Notes: generated by a model not told the origin, from the sequence alone. A stretch of DNA of 5,704 nucleotides from Rikenellaceae bacterium (GCA_900771005.1 CAAGMI010000353.1:1-5704); one strand, 5' to 3'. Shown: positions 1 through 5,429, numbered from the stretch's first letter. Program-made: numbers and translations.

Positions 1-80
1 GCAAATGACAACAAAAGAATAAGGACATAATATACCAAATGTCATAATACAAACAATTTAAAATTATAGCTAGAATTCAG

Positions 81-110
81 GTGTGCATTCTGCGTGAGCA
101 GGGGGCACAC
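81..110 (+). repeat. Array hairpin 1 (GNRA loop)
   Basis: Arms 81-93 and 98-110 pair over 13 positions with one mismatch (A87/G104) and two G-U pairs, closed by the tetraloop GTGA at 94-97. GTGA fits the GNRA class when read as RNA on the plus strand. The motif TCGGGAAA follows at 121-128 and a promoter at 132-163. This is the first of three similarly built units. No good T-run follows, so it is not a textbook terminator. It may end a transcript that starts left of the window. The structure is seen directly; its function is unknown. Confidence 0.7.
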
Positions 111-131
111 TATCATTTTATCGGGAAATTT

Positions 132-163
132 CTTGCATCGGTATGGAAAAACATATATATTTG
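132..163 (+). promoter_or_regulatory. Bacteroidota promoter P1
   Basis: The -7 box TATATTTG lies at 156-163 and matches the Bacteroidota consensus TAnnTTTG. A -33-like CTTG lies at 132-135, with a 20-bp spacer. Three tandem copies of GCAGA (163-177) cover the expected transcription start. No convincing gene follows before the next hairpin, so the product may be a short RNA. Confidence 0.7.
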
Positions 164-169
164 CAGAGC

Positions 170-290
170 AGAGCAGAAATGGAGAGGCGTCTGCACTCTT
201 TTATTGAACTGACAAATGTAAATAATTAATGTATATTATTAAATCCTGGAGAGCGGTATGCGTGAGCACATCACCCTCCTCCCTTTTTTT
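170..290 (+). ncRNA. Candidate small RNA from P1 to hairpin 2
   Basis: A transcript starting about 7 bases after the P1 -7 box would run roughly 120 nt. It would end at hairpin 2 (248-279), whose 3' side runs into CCC and seven T residues (284-290), which resembles an intrinsic terminator. The only ATG frame inside is 16 codons (179-229), too short to support as a gene. Promoter and hairpin are seen; the RNA itself is inferred. Alternatively, hairpin 2 could be an attenuator or a structured element of a longer transcript reaching the gene at 628. Confidence 0.35.
248..279 (+). repeat. Array hairpin 2 (GNRA loop, followed by T-run)
   Basis: Arms 248-261 and 266-279 pair over 14 positions with three mismatches (A252/C275, C254/A273, A258/C269) and one G-U, closed by GTGA at 262-265. 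The sequence then runs CTCCC and seven T (284-290), so of the three units this one looks most like a terminator. The 12-mer AAGTCGGGAAAG follows at 301-312 and is identical in unit 3. Confidence 0.65.
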
Positions 291-343
291 ATAGGGGCTA
301 AAGTCGGGAAAGGAAAAAAGATTAAAAAAAAGATGGCCGGACG

Positions 344-373
344 CTTGCAGAACGAAAAAAAGATATACCTTTG
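344..373 (+). promoter_or_regulatory. Bacteroidota promoter P2
   Basis: The -7 box TATACCTT-TG is read as TACCTTTG at 366-373, with CTTG at 344-347 as the -33 box and an 18-bp spacer. It lies about 60 bp after the AAGTCGGGAAAG motif, as in unit 3, and its -7 box starts 210 bp after that of P1. No gene starts between it and hairpin 3. Confidence 0.7.
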
Positions 374-379
374 CAACAC

Positions 380-490
380 ATATAAGAGCAAAAGTTAAGA
401 CTTTTTTAAATAGGTAGAAAAAACAAAAGCAAAACTATTTTAATGCTAGGAGTGGGTGCTGCGCGAGCAGCGTTCACTCCGTCCTTATTT
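380..490 (+). ncRNA. Candidate small RNA from P2 to hairpin 3
   Basis: This is the second unit of the same plan: promoter, an A-rich leader of about 70 nt, then the strong hairpin 449-480. The T-rich stretch after the hairpin (485-491) is broken by A residues, so termination there would be weaker than at hairpin 2. Readthrough toward P3 and the gene at 628 is possible. The leader sequence does not resemble that of the first unit. The RNA is an inference from layout only. Confidence 0.3.
449..480 (+). repeat. Array hairpin 3 (GNRA loop, 14-bp stem)
   Basis: Arms GGAGTGGGTGCTGC (449-462) and 467-480 form 14 continuous pairs as RNA, including three G-U pairs, around the tetraloop GCGA (463-466). 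A weaker second inverted repeat (GTCC at 481-484 with GGAC at 500-503) follows, then AAGTCGGGAAAG at 506-517. It is the most stable of the three hairpins. G-U pairs are lost on the opposite strand, which favours a plus-strand RNA. Confidence 0.75.
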
Positions 491-549
491 TAATATGGGG
501 GACACAAGTCGGGAAAGAGAAATCCCAAAGAGAAGAAAATCAGAAGCAT

Positions 550-582
550 ATTGGTCTATGTCAGGAAAATGAAGTATCTTTG
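550..582 (+). promoter_or_regulatory. Bacteroidota promoter P3, upstream of the gene at 628
   Basis: The -7 box TATCTTTG lies at 575-582, with ATTG at 550-553 as a weak -33 box and a 21-bp spacer. The expected start near 589 gives a leader of about 40 nt before the ATG at 628. That leader is A-rich with repeated GTGAAA (586, 598, 604) and has no Shine-Dalgarno sequence, as is common in this phylum. The -7 box starts 209 bp after that of P2. Confidence 0.75.
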
Positions 583-627
583 CAAGTGAAAAGAAAAGTG
601 AAAGTGAAAACAAACCAATAGAGACAT

Positions 628-1140
628 ATGAGAAACGGATTCGGCATAATCATAGGGCTGTGGGTGCTTGCCCTTGGCGGATACATCTGGTGGCAGAACA
701 GCCAGTACGCAACAGAGAGCTATGTGGGCGAGGACGCGGAGGACAAAAGGTTCGCGGAGGAAATCGCAGCCAAGAAAGTGCAGGACAAGTACATCCCAGA
801 CGAGGACAAGTACAAGATAAGGGACATAGGAGCTCCGGACACGGAAATTCTGGAAATAGCACAGAACAGGGAGTGGACGGAGGTGCAGATTGTCTATGAC
901 GCGGGCAAATACGTGTACGGCAAGGCGAGGTATCTGGGCCAAGGAAACTACGAGATAATGAGGAACGATGTGGATTCGGTGCCTATAAACGTCAAGAGGG
1001 GCATGATGAAAGCTGAGTTCGGCAACCTTGAGGGGCCAATTATTGTGAGCAGGGTGCTTATAGCGTACTGCTATCCTGACCACTTCATAAAAGTGGAGAT
1101 TCAAAAAGGGATGACAACCTGGGAAGAAGACAAGTTATGA
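628..1140 (+). CDS. Hypothetical protein with N-terminal membrane anchor
   Basis: I do not recognise this 170-residue protein. Residues 5-22 form one hydrophobic segment ending in a Tyr-Ile-Trp-Trp motif, with a single Arg at position 2 before it. No clear signal peptidase site or lipobox follows, so it is probably a signal anchor with the rest outside the cytoplasm. Residues 34-62 are rich in Asp, Glu and Lys and probably helical. Residues 85-165 alternate hydrophobic and polar residues as a small beta-rich domain would. The ATG fits promoter P3, whose leader has no Shine-Dalgarno sequence. The gene stands alone: the next gene has its own promoter 106 bp downstream. Leucine codons favour CTG and CTT. 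That the frame is a real gene is well supported by promoter placement and composition; function is unknown. Confidence 0.8.
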   Translation: MRNGFGIIIGLWVLALGGYIWWQNSQYATESYVGEDAEDKRFAEEIAAKKVQDKYIPDEDKYKIRDIGAPDTEILEIAQNREWTEVQIVYDAGKYVYGKARYLGQGNYEIMRNDVDSVPINVKRGMMKAEFGNLEGPIIVSRVLIAYCYPDHFIKVEIQKGMTTWEEDKL

Positions 1141-1245
1141 AACATAGACAAAAGAACGGTAACTATAGGCATCACGAGAGAGGTGACGAGGGAAACATAT
1201 AGTAAATAAAGCAGCCAAAAGGCACTCTGAAAGAAAAATAAAGCC

Positions 1246-1253
1246 TATATTTG
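1246..1253 (+). promoter_or_regulatory. Promoter -7 box for the gene at 1278
   Basis: TATATTTG followed by CAGA repeats the P1 sequence exactly over 12 bases (TATATTTGCAGA). No good -33 TTTG is visible at the right distance. It excludes the upstream TTG at 1251 as a start codon, since that triplet lies inside the -7 box, and leaves a leader of about 20 nt before the ATG at 1278. Confidence 0.7.
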
Positions 1254-1277
1254 CAGACACGAAAAACTCTAAGGAAG

Positions 1278-1949
1278 ATGAAAGGAATGAAAAGATATAT
1301 CGCGGCGGCTGTGATGTGCGCATGCGGCCTTCTATGCCATGCACAGGACACCATAAGCCTGATGAACGGGCAGAAGATAGCCGCCAAGGTGATGCTGATA
1401 AGCGGCGGCGATGTGCAGTACAAGAAATACACCAACCCCGACGGACCGACATACGTGGAAAAGGGAACAAACATCGGATACATAAGGTATCAGAACGGCG
1501 AGGTGGAGAACTGGTCGGCTGTAGTGCCGGAGCCGGTGGAGGCTGCGACTGCGGTTGTTGAGCCGGAGCCGGTGGAGGACCTGTACGTGGTGCCTACGAA
1601 AGTCGGAATACTGAGGTACGAGAAGCACTCGCCTTCGTACGTGAGCCTTGACAGGAACCATCTGTCGGTCGAAAGGGCCTACGAGGTGATGGGCGACAGA
1701 TACGACGACTTCAACAAGCACAGAAAGAAGTGGAAGAACTGGAAGAAGTGCTGGCTGATAGGCGTGGGAGTGACTGCGGTTGTAACGCCCATGATAGCTG
1801 TGGGGGCAAGAAAGACAAACAGCAACGGACTCGACATGGCCACGATATTCGTACCTGTGGGTGGAATGACGGCCATAGGACTCGGCGCAGGCAAGAGCTC
1901 GAAGCACAAGAGGAGGATGATGTGGAGACTCGGCGCGATAGAATACTAG
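1278..1949 (+). CDS. Secreted or membrane-associated protein with Bacteroidota 'NGQKI..KYKKYxNPDGP' domain
   Basis: This 223-residue protein opens with a signal peptide (MKRYIAAAVM start at residue 4, probable cleavage after Cys-His-Ala at 20-22, so the mature protein begins with Gln). Residues 24-79 match a pattern I know from many uncharacterised secreted Bacteroidota proteins: Asp-x-Ile-x-Leu-x-Asn-Gly, then Lys-Val, then Tyr-Lys-Lys-Tyr-x-Asn-Pro-Asp-Gly-Pro-x-Tyr, then Ile-x-Tyr-x-Asn-Gly. A Pro-Glu-Pro-Val-Glu linker occurs twice (residues 84-101). Residues 158-177 and 187-205 are hydrophobic and Gly-rich and may span or associate with a membrane; a Lys/Arg-rich tail follows. ATG 1278 is preferred because AAGGAAG precedes it directly; ATG 1287 (AAAGGA before it) is nearly as good. 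The gene may be cotranscribed with cdaA 51 bp downstream. Function is unknown. Confidence 0.8.
   Translation: MKGMKRYIAAAVMCACGLLCHAQDTISLMNGQKIAAKVMLISGGDVQYKKYTNPDGPTYVEKGTNIGYIRYQNGEVENWSAVVPEPVEAATAVVEPEPVEDLYVVPTKVGILRYEKHSPSYVSLDRNHLSVERAYEVMGDRYDDFNKHRKKWKNWKKCWLIGVGVTAVVTPMIAVGARKTNSNGLDMATIFVPVGGMTAIGLGAGKSSKHKRRMMWRLGAIEY
1526..1578 (+). repeat. 17-bp in-frame direct repeat in the linker
   Basis: GCCGGAGCCGGTGGAGG occurs at 1526-1542 and 1562-1578, exactly 36 bp (12 codons) apart. It encodes the two Pro-Glu-Pro-Val-Glu stretches of the linker after the first domain. Identity at DNA level suggests a recent duplication, and the spacing keeps frame if copies are gained or lost. Confidence 0.85.
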
Positions 1950-1987
1950 GGCGAATGTCCAGAAAGTAAGTTAGAAACAATATATTC

Positions 1988-1994
1988 GGAGGGA
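1988..1994 (+). promoter_or_regulatory. Shine-Dalgarno sequence of cdaA
   Basis: GGAGGGA ends 6 bases before the ATG at 2001. It is the only canonical Shine-Dalgarno sequence seen before a gene in this window and fixes the cdaA start. Confidence 0.7.
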
Positions 1995-2000
1995 AACGGC

Positions 2001-2774
2001 ATGACATTCTTGCAGATGGGAATGATGGATGTAATAGACATCCTGCTAGGTGCGACACTGCTGTACCAGACATACAAGCTGATGCGAAAGACTCAGGCAT
2101 ACAAGCTGTTCATCGGCGTCATAATCTTCATACTGATGTGGGTTGTGGTGTCGATAGTGTTCAGGATGCGACTGCTCGGCGAGGTAATGAACCAGGTGAT
2201 GAACTTCGGCGTGATAGCGCTGATAATACTGTTCCAGGAGGAAATCAGAAGCTTCATCGGGAGAATCGGCGAGGGCAGGGACTCGTTCCTGAGGATATTC
2301 AGGAAGAATGAGGAGAACACGATAGAGAACTCTGACATCATGCAGATAGTCGTTGCGTGCAAGAACATGAGCAGGGAGAAGTGCGGCGCGCTGATAGTGA
2401 TAGAGCAGGGAATGGGACTGCAGAGCATCACAGTGACGGGAGACGAAGTTGACGCCAAGATAAACGCCCGCCTGATAGAGAACATATTCTTCAAGAACTC
2501 GCCGCTACATGACGGAGCGATGGTAATCAGCAAGCGAAGAATAAAGTCTGCGGGCTGCATCCTTCCGGTCAGCCACAGCATGGAGCTACCCAAACACATG
2601 GGACTAAGGCACAGAGCGGCACTCGGAGTCAGCGAGAAGCTTGACGTGAAGACCATAATAGTCAGCGAGGAGACAGGAAACATATCCTACGCACACAACG
2701 GCGAGATAAAGAGCGTGTCGGTCAAGGAACTAGAGCTGCTGCTGAGCGACAAACAGGATTCAGTGGAAAATTAG
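2001..2774 (+). CDS. cdaA: Membrane diadenylate cyclase CdaA (DacA), makes c-di-AMP
   Basis: This 257-residue protein joins two ATP into cyclic di-AMP, a second messenger for osmotic and envelope control in many bacteria, acting as a dimer at the inner face of the membrane. Three hydrophobic segments (about residues 10-28, 37-54, 64-79) precede the DisA_N cyclase domain (about 95-230). Catalytic signatures are present: Gly-Ala-Leu-Ile-Val-Ile-Glu (129-135), Leu-His-Asp-Gly-Ala (169-173, the DGA motif) and Arg-His-Arg-Ala-Ala (203-207). Val-Ser-Glu-Glu-Thr-Gly (221-226) is also typical. The residue before RHR is Leu where Firmicutes enzymes usually have Thr. Length fits the CdaA class. A Shine-Dalgarno sequence supports the start. 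No promoter is seen in the 51 bp upstream, so it is probably read with the preceding gene. CdaR- and folP-like genes are absent from the window. Confidence 0.95.
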   Translation: MTFLQMGMMDVIDILLGATLLYQTYKLMRKTQAYKLFIGVIIFILMWVVVSIVFRMRLLGEVMNQVMNFGVIALIILFQEEIRSFIGRIGEGRDSFLRIFRKNEENTIENSDIMQIVVACKNMSREKCGALIVIEQGMGLQSITVTGDEVDAKINARLIENIFFKNSPLHDGAMVISKRRIKSAGCILPVSHSMELPKHMGLRHRAALGVSEKLDVKTIIVSEETGNISYAHNGEIKSVSVKELELLLSDKQDSVEN

Positions 2775-2797
2775 TGACACTTGATACAAAAAAAGTG

Positions 2798-2805
2798 TAT
2801 CTTTG
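2798..2805 (+). promoter_or_regulatory. Promoter -7 box for the rhodanese-ilvD unit
   Basis: TATCTTTG followed by CAAAG matches the Bacteroidota consensus and equals the P3 -7 box. The nearest TTG upstream (2781-2783) is only 14 bp away, shorter than usual, so the -33 region is poor. The leader would be about 50 nt and is A-rich. No terminator is visible between the cdaA stop and this box. Confidence 0.7.
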
Positions 2806-2864
2806 CAAAGTGAAATCCGAAGAAAGGAAAAACCAAAAAATAATAACATAAACAATTAGAGAGT

Positions 2865-3353
2865 ATGAAAGGATATTTGAACACTATGGTGCGCGTAATG
2901 TTCGCACTTATGTTGGGAGTAGTTTGCATGAACAGCTGTTCCAAGGACGATGACGACGAGAAGGAGAAACAGACTACAGGCAAGAGCAACAGCACAACTG
3001 CCGAGGCATTCTATAACGGCTACAAGAACAACAAGGAGAAGACAATACTTGTCGATATGCGAACAAGAGCGAAGTATGAGGCAGGCCACATCATCGGTGC
3101 AGTGAACATAGACTGCGAGAGCTCGGACGAGGCATTCTATAAGGAGGACGCATTGATCTATCAGACACTTGAGGAGCTTGACCCAAAGCACGAGAAGTTC
3201 ATCCAGCTATATGACAGCTATGGAGCAAGCCAGTTCTCGATCAAGGTAGCAAGCATCATCTCTAAGAAGGGCTGGGGCGAGAAGAAGGTGTTCCTATTGG
3301 CTTCAAAGTACGACGACTTCGCAGCCAAGTACCCTGACATAATTGAGAAGTAA
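2865..3353 (+). CDS. Surface lipoprotein with rhodanese-like domain lacking the catalytic Cys
   Basis: This 162-residue protein starts with a lipoprotein signal: hydrophobic stretch 8-22, then Asn-Ser-Cys with the lipid-bearing Cys at 25. Ser-Lys-Asp-Asp-Asp-Asp-Glu (26-32) follows, matching the Bacteroidota signal that sends lipoproteins to the cell surface. A flexible Lys/Thr/Ser linker leads to a rhodanese-like domain (about 45-160). Ile-Leu-Val-Asp-Met-Arg (61-66) and Tyr-Glu-Ala-Gly-His-Ile-Ile-Gly-Ala-Val-Asn (71-81) are the family's conserved N-terminal motifs. The active loop, normally Tyr-Cys-x-x-Gly-x-Arg-Ser, reads Tyr-Asp-Ser-Tyr-Gly-Ala-Ser (116-122), so the sulfur-accepting Cys is Asp117. 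It is therefore unlikely to transfer sulfur; a binding or structural role is possible. It has its own promoter and precedes ilvD by 18 bp, so the two are probably cotranscribed. ATG 2886 is an alternative start. Confidence 0.88.
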   Translation: MKGYLNTMVRVMFALMLGVVCMNSCSKDDDDEKEKQTTGKSNSTTAEAFYNGYKNNKEKTILVDMRTRAKYEAGHIIGAVNIDCESSDEAFYKEDALIYQTLEELDPKHEKFIQLYDSYGASQFSIKVASIISKKGWGEKKVFLLASKYDDFAAKYPDIIEK

Positions 3354-3371
3354 TAAAAAGAAAAAGATATA

Positions 3372-5204
3372 ATGAAGAATAAGTTGAGAAGCGCCCAGAG
3401 CACAGAGGGCAGAAGAATGGCCGGAGCCAGAGCTCTTTGGGTGGCAAACGGTATGAAGCGCGAGCAGATGGGCAAGCCTATCATCGCAATCGCAAACAGC
3501 TTTACACAGTTCGTGCCAGGCCACACACACCTACACGAAATCGGACAGAAGGTAAAGGCTGAGATAGAAAAGCTAGGCTGTTTTGCAGCAGAGTTCAATA
3601 CAATCGCCATCGACGACGGTATAGCAATGGGTCACGACGGTATGCTCTACTCTTTGCCAAGCCGAGACATCATCGCAGACTCGGTAGAGTACATGATGAA
3701 CGCCCACAAGGCTGACGCGCTAGTGTGCATCTCTAACTGTGACAAGATTACTCCAGGAATGCTTATAGCTGCGATGCGCTTGAACATCCCTACTGTATTC
3801 GTGAGCGGTGGAGCTATGGAGGCAGGAAAGTTGGAGGGAAGCCATGACCTTGACCTTATCGACGCAATGATCCAGAGCGCAGACGAGACAGTGAGCGACG
3901 AGCAGGTGGCTAAGATAGAGAACGCAGCGTGCCCAGGATGCGGATGCTGTTCGGGTATATTCACAGCCAACTCTATGAACTGCTTGAACGAGGTACTAGG
4001 TCTAGCATTGCCAGGCAACGGAACTATCGTAGCAACACACAAGAACAGAGAGAACCTGTTCATGGAGGCAGCAAAGCTAATCGTTGACAACGCATACAAG
4101 TACTACAGAGACGGAGACGAGAGCGTGCTACCAAGAAGCATCGCCACTCGTGACGCATTCTTGAACGCCATGACACTTGACATCGCTATGGGCGGTTCAA
4201 CAAACACCGTGCTTCACCTTTTGGCTATCGCTCAGGAGGGAGGCGTGAACTTTGTTATGGATGACATCGACTCATTGTCTAAGGTTACACCTTGTCTATG
4301 CAAGGTAGCCCCTAACACACAGAAGTACCACATTCAGGACTTGAACAGAGCCGGCGGTATTCTTGGAATCATGAACGAGCTTGACAAGGCAGGTCTTGTG
4401 AACAAGTCAGTCAAGAGAGTTGACGGATTGACTCTAGGCGAGGCTATCGACCAGTACGCTATAACAAGCCCTAACGTAACAGAGAAGGCCAAGAAGATCT
4501 ATGCAAGTACTGCAGCAAACAAGTTCAGCATCAAGCTTGGAAGCCAGGAGACTTATTGGGATTCATACGATACTGACAGAGCAAACGGATGTATCAGAGA
4601 CGTAGCTCACGCATACTCTAAGGACGGTGGAATGGCTATACTAAAGGGTAACATTGCACTTGACGGATGTGTTGTTAAGACAGCCGGTGTTGACGAGAGC
4701 ATCTGGAAGTTCTCCGGACCTGCAAAGGTTTACAACTCTCAGGACGACGCTTGCAAGGGAATTCTTGGCGGCGAGGTTGTTAGCGGCGATGTAGTCGTTA
4801 TCACTCACGAGGGACCAAAGGGAGGACCTGGAATGCAGGAGATGCTATACCCTACTTCATACATCAAGTCAAGACACCTTGGTAAGGAGTGCGCCTTGAT
4901 TACAGACGGACGTTTCTCTGGTGGAACATCAGGACTTTCAATCGGACATATCTCTCCAGAGGCTGCTTCCGGTGGTGCTATCGGTCTTGTCAAGACTGGC
5001 GACATCATCGAGATAAACATCCCAGAGAGAACAATCAACGTAAAGCTTTCTGACGCAGAATTGAACGAGCGCCGTAAGGCAGAGGAGGCTAAGGGCAAGG
5101 ACGCATGGAAGCCTAAGAGAGACCGAGTGGTTTCTAAGGCTTTGAGAGCATACGCAGCAATGGTTGCTTCTGCTGACAAGGGAGGAGTAAGAATCGTTGA
5201 CTAA
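3372..5204 (+). CDS. ilvD: Dihydroxy-acid dehydratase IlvD
   Basis: This cytoplasmic Fe-S enzyme dehydrates 2,3-dihydroxy-isovalerate and 2,3-dihydroxy-3-methylvalerate to the 2-keto acids that lead to valine, leucine and isoleucine. The 610-residue length and sequence fit the E. coli IlvD type. Visible signatures: Pro-Gly-His-Thr-His (49-53), Asp-Asp-Gly-Ile-Ala-Met-Gly (81-87), Ser-Asn-Cys-Asp-Lys-Ile-Thr-Pro-Gly-Met (121-130), Cys-Pro-Gly-Cys-Gly-Cys-Cys-Ser-Gly (187-195), Gly-Gly-Ser-Thr-Asn-Thr (274-279) and Gly-Arg-Phe-Ser-Gly-Gly-Thr-Ser-Gly (513-521). Cys123 and Cys193 are the likely cluster ligands. It starts 18 bp after the rhodanese lipoprotein gene and ends at a strong terminator, so ilvB, ilvN and ilvC are not joined to it here. 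GTT valine codons are rare in the first 275 codons and common afterwards. The reading frame is intact. Confidence 0.97.
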   Translation: MKNKLRSAQSTEGRRMAGARALWVANGMKREQMGKPIIAIANSFTQFVPGHTHLHEIGQKVKAEIEKLGCFAAEFNTIAIDDGIAMGHDGMLYSLPSRDIIADSVEYMMNAHKADALVCISNCDKITPGMLIAAMRLNIPTVFVSGGAMEAGKLEGSHDLDLIDAMIQSADETVSDEQVAKIENAACPGCGCCSGIFTANSMNCLNEVLGLALPGNGTIVATHKNRENLFMEAAKLIVDNAYKYYRDGDESVLPRSIATRDAFLNAMTLDIAMGGSTNTVLHLLAIAQEGGVNFVMDDIDSLSKVTPCLCKVAPNTQKYHIQDLNRAGGILGIMNELDKAGLVNKSVKRVDGLTLGEAIDQYAITSPNVTEKAKKIYASTAANKFSIKLGSQETYWDSYDTDRANGCIRDVAHAYSKDGGMAILKGNIALDGCVVKTAGVDESIWKFSGPAKVYNSQDDACKGILGGEVVSGDVVVITHEGPKGGPGMQEMLYPTSYIKSRHLGKECALITDGRFSGGTSGLSIGHISPEAASGGAIGLVKTGDIIEINIPERTINVKLSDAELNERRKAEEAKGKDAWKPKRDRVVSKALRAYAAMVASADKGGVRIVD

Positions 5205-5250
5205 GAAAACCAACGAGAGAGTATAGATTAAAAACTCTATAGAAAAAAGG

Positions 5251-5282
5251 AATGCCAAACTCAATGAGTTTGGCATTTTTTT
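5251..5282 (+). terminator. Intrinsic terminator of the ilvD transcript
   Basis: A perfect 12-bp stem (AATGCCAAACTC at 5251-5262 with 5266-5277) closes on the 3-base loop AAT and runs directly into seven T (5276-5282). It lies 46 bp after the ilvD stop. The A-run at 5243-5248 before the stem could let it work on the minus strand as well. Confidence 0.93.
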
Positions 5283-5303
5283 GTTGAAAAAGTGTTCCAA
5301 AAG

Positions 5304-5334
5304 TTTGCTAATATATAAAGAAATTATAAATTTG
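5304..5334 (+). promoter_or_regulatory. Near-consensus Bacteroidota promoter with no obvious gene
   Basis: TTTG at 5304-5307 and TAAATTTG at 5327-5334 are separated by 19 bp, the best match to the consensus promoter in the window. Transcription would begin near 5341. No ATG occurs on the plus strand before 5577, so the product is either a small RNA or a short frame with a rare start codon. Confidence 0.75.
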
Positions 5335-5429
5335 CATTGTAAGAAAATTCAAGAAAAGGTTATAATATTAGGATAAAGTTATAGTTTAATAAAGTAAAAG
5401 GAAAATATTAGGACGAAACTCGCTCTGTT

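Noticed and set aside
1..60. Possible promoter tail or gene end at the left edge
   Set aside because: The window opens with GCAAATG, which would fit the end of another TTTGCAAA promoter, but the needed bases lie outside the window and no coding frame is supported here.
179..229. 16-codon frame after promoter P1 as a leader peptide
   Set aside because: It is too short to distinguish from chance and shows no run of codons that would explain attenuation.
248..279. Group II intron domain V
   Set aside because: The GNRA-capped stem is superficially similar, but the catalytic triad and two-base bulge layout are not seen and no maturase gene is present.
81..480. CRISPR-like array
   Set aside because: There are only three units about 170-200 bp apart, the hairpins are not identical in sequence, and there are no regular spacers or cas genes.
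556..1104. Long minus-strand open frame opposite the gene at 628
   Set aside because: It lies antisense to a gene with a well-placed promoter, has no promoter of its own on that strand, and its His- and Leu-rich composition is typical of a shadow frame.
1162..1203. Fourth, degenerate copy of the hairpin unit before the gene at 1278
   Set aside because: ACTATA/TATAGT and TCAC/GTGA form nested weak arms, with CGAGGGAAA at 1187-1195 and a promoter 51 bp later. The stem is short, the loop is not a tetraloop and the motif is imperfect, so I do not count it as a copy.
1251..1277. TTG at 1251 as the start of the NPDGP-domain gene
   Set aside because: The TTG is part of the -7 box TATATTTG, so it would lie upstream of the transcription start. 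ATG 1278 restores a normal signal peptide.
2093..2683. Minus-strand 196-residue frame opposite cdaA
   Set aside because: It is fully antisense to a clear diadenylate cyclase with intact catalytic motifs and has no start signals of its own.
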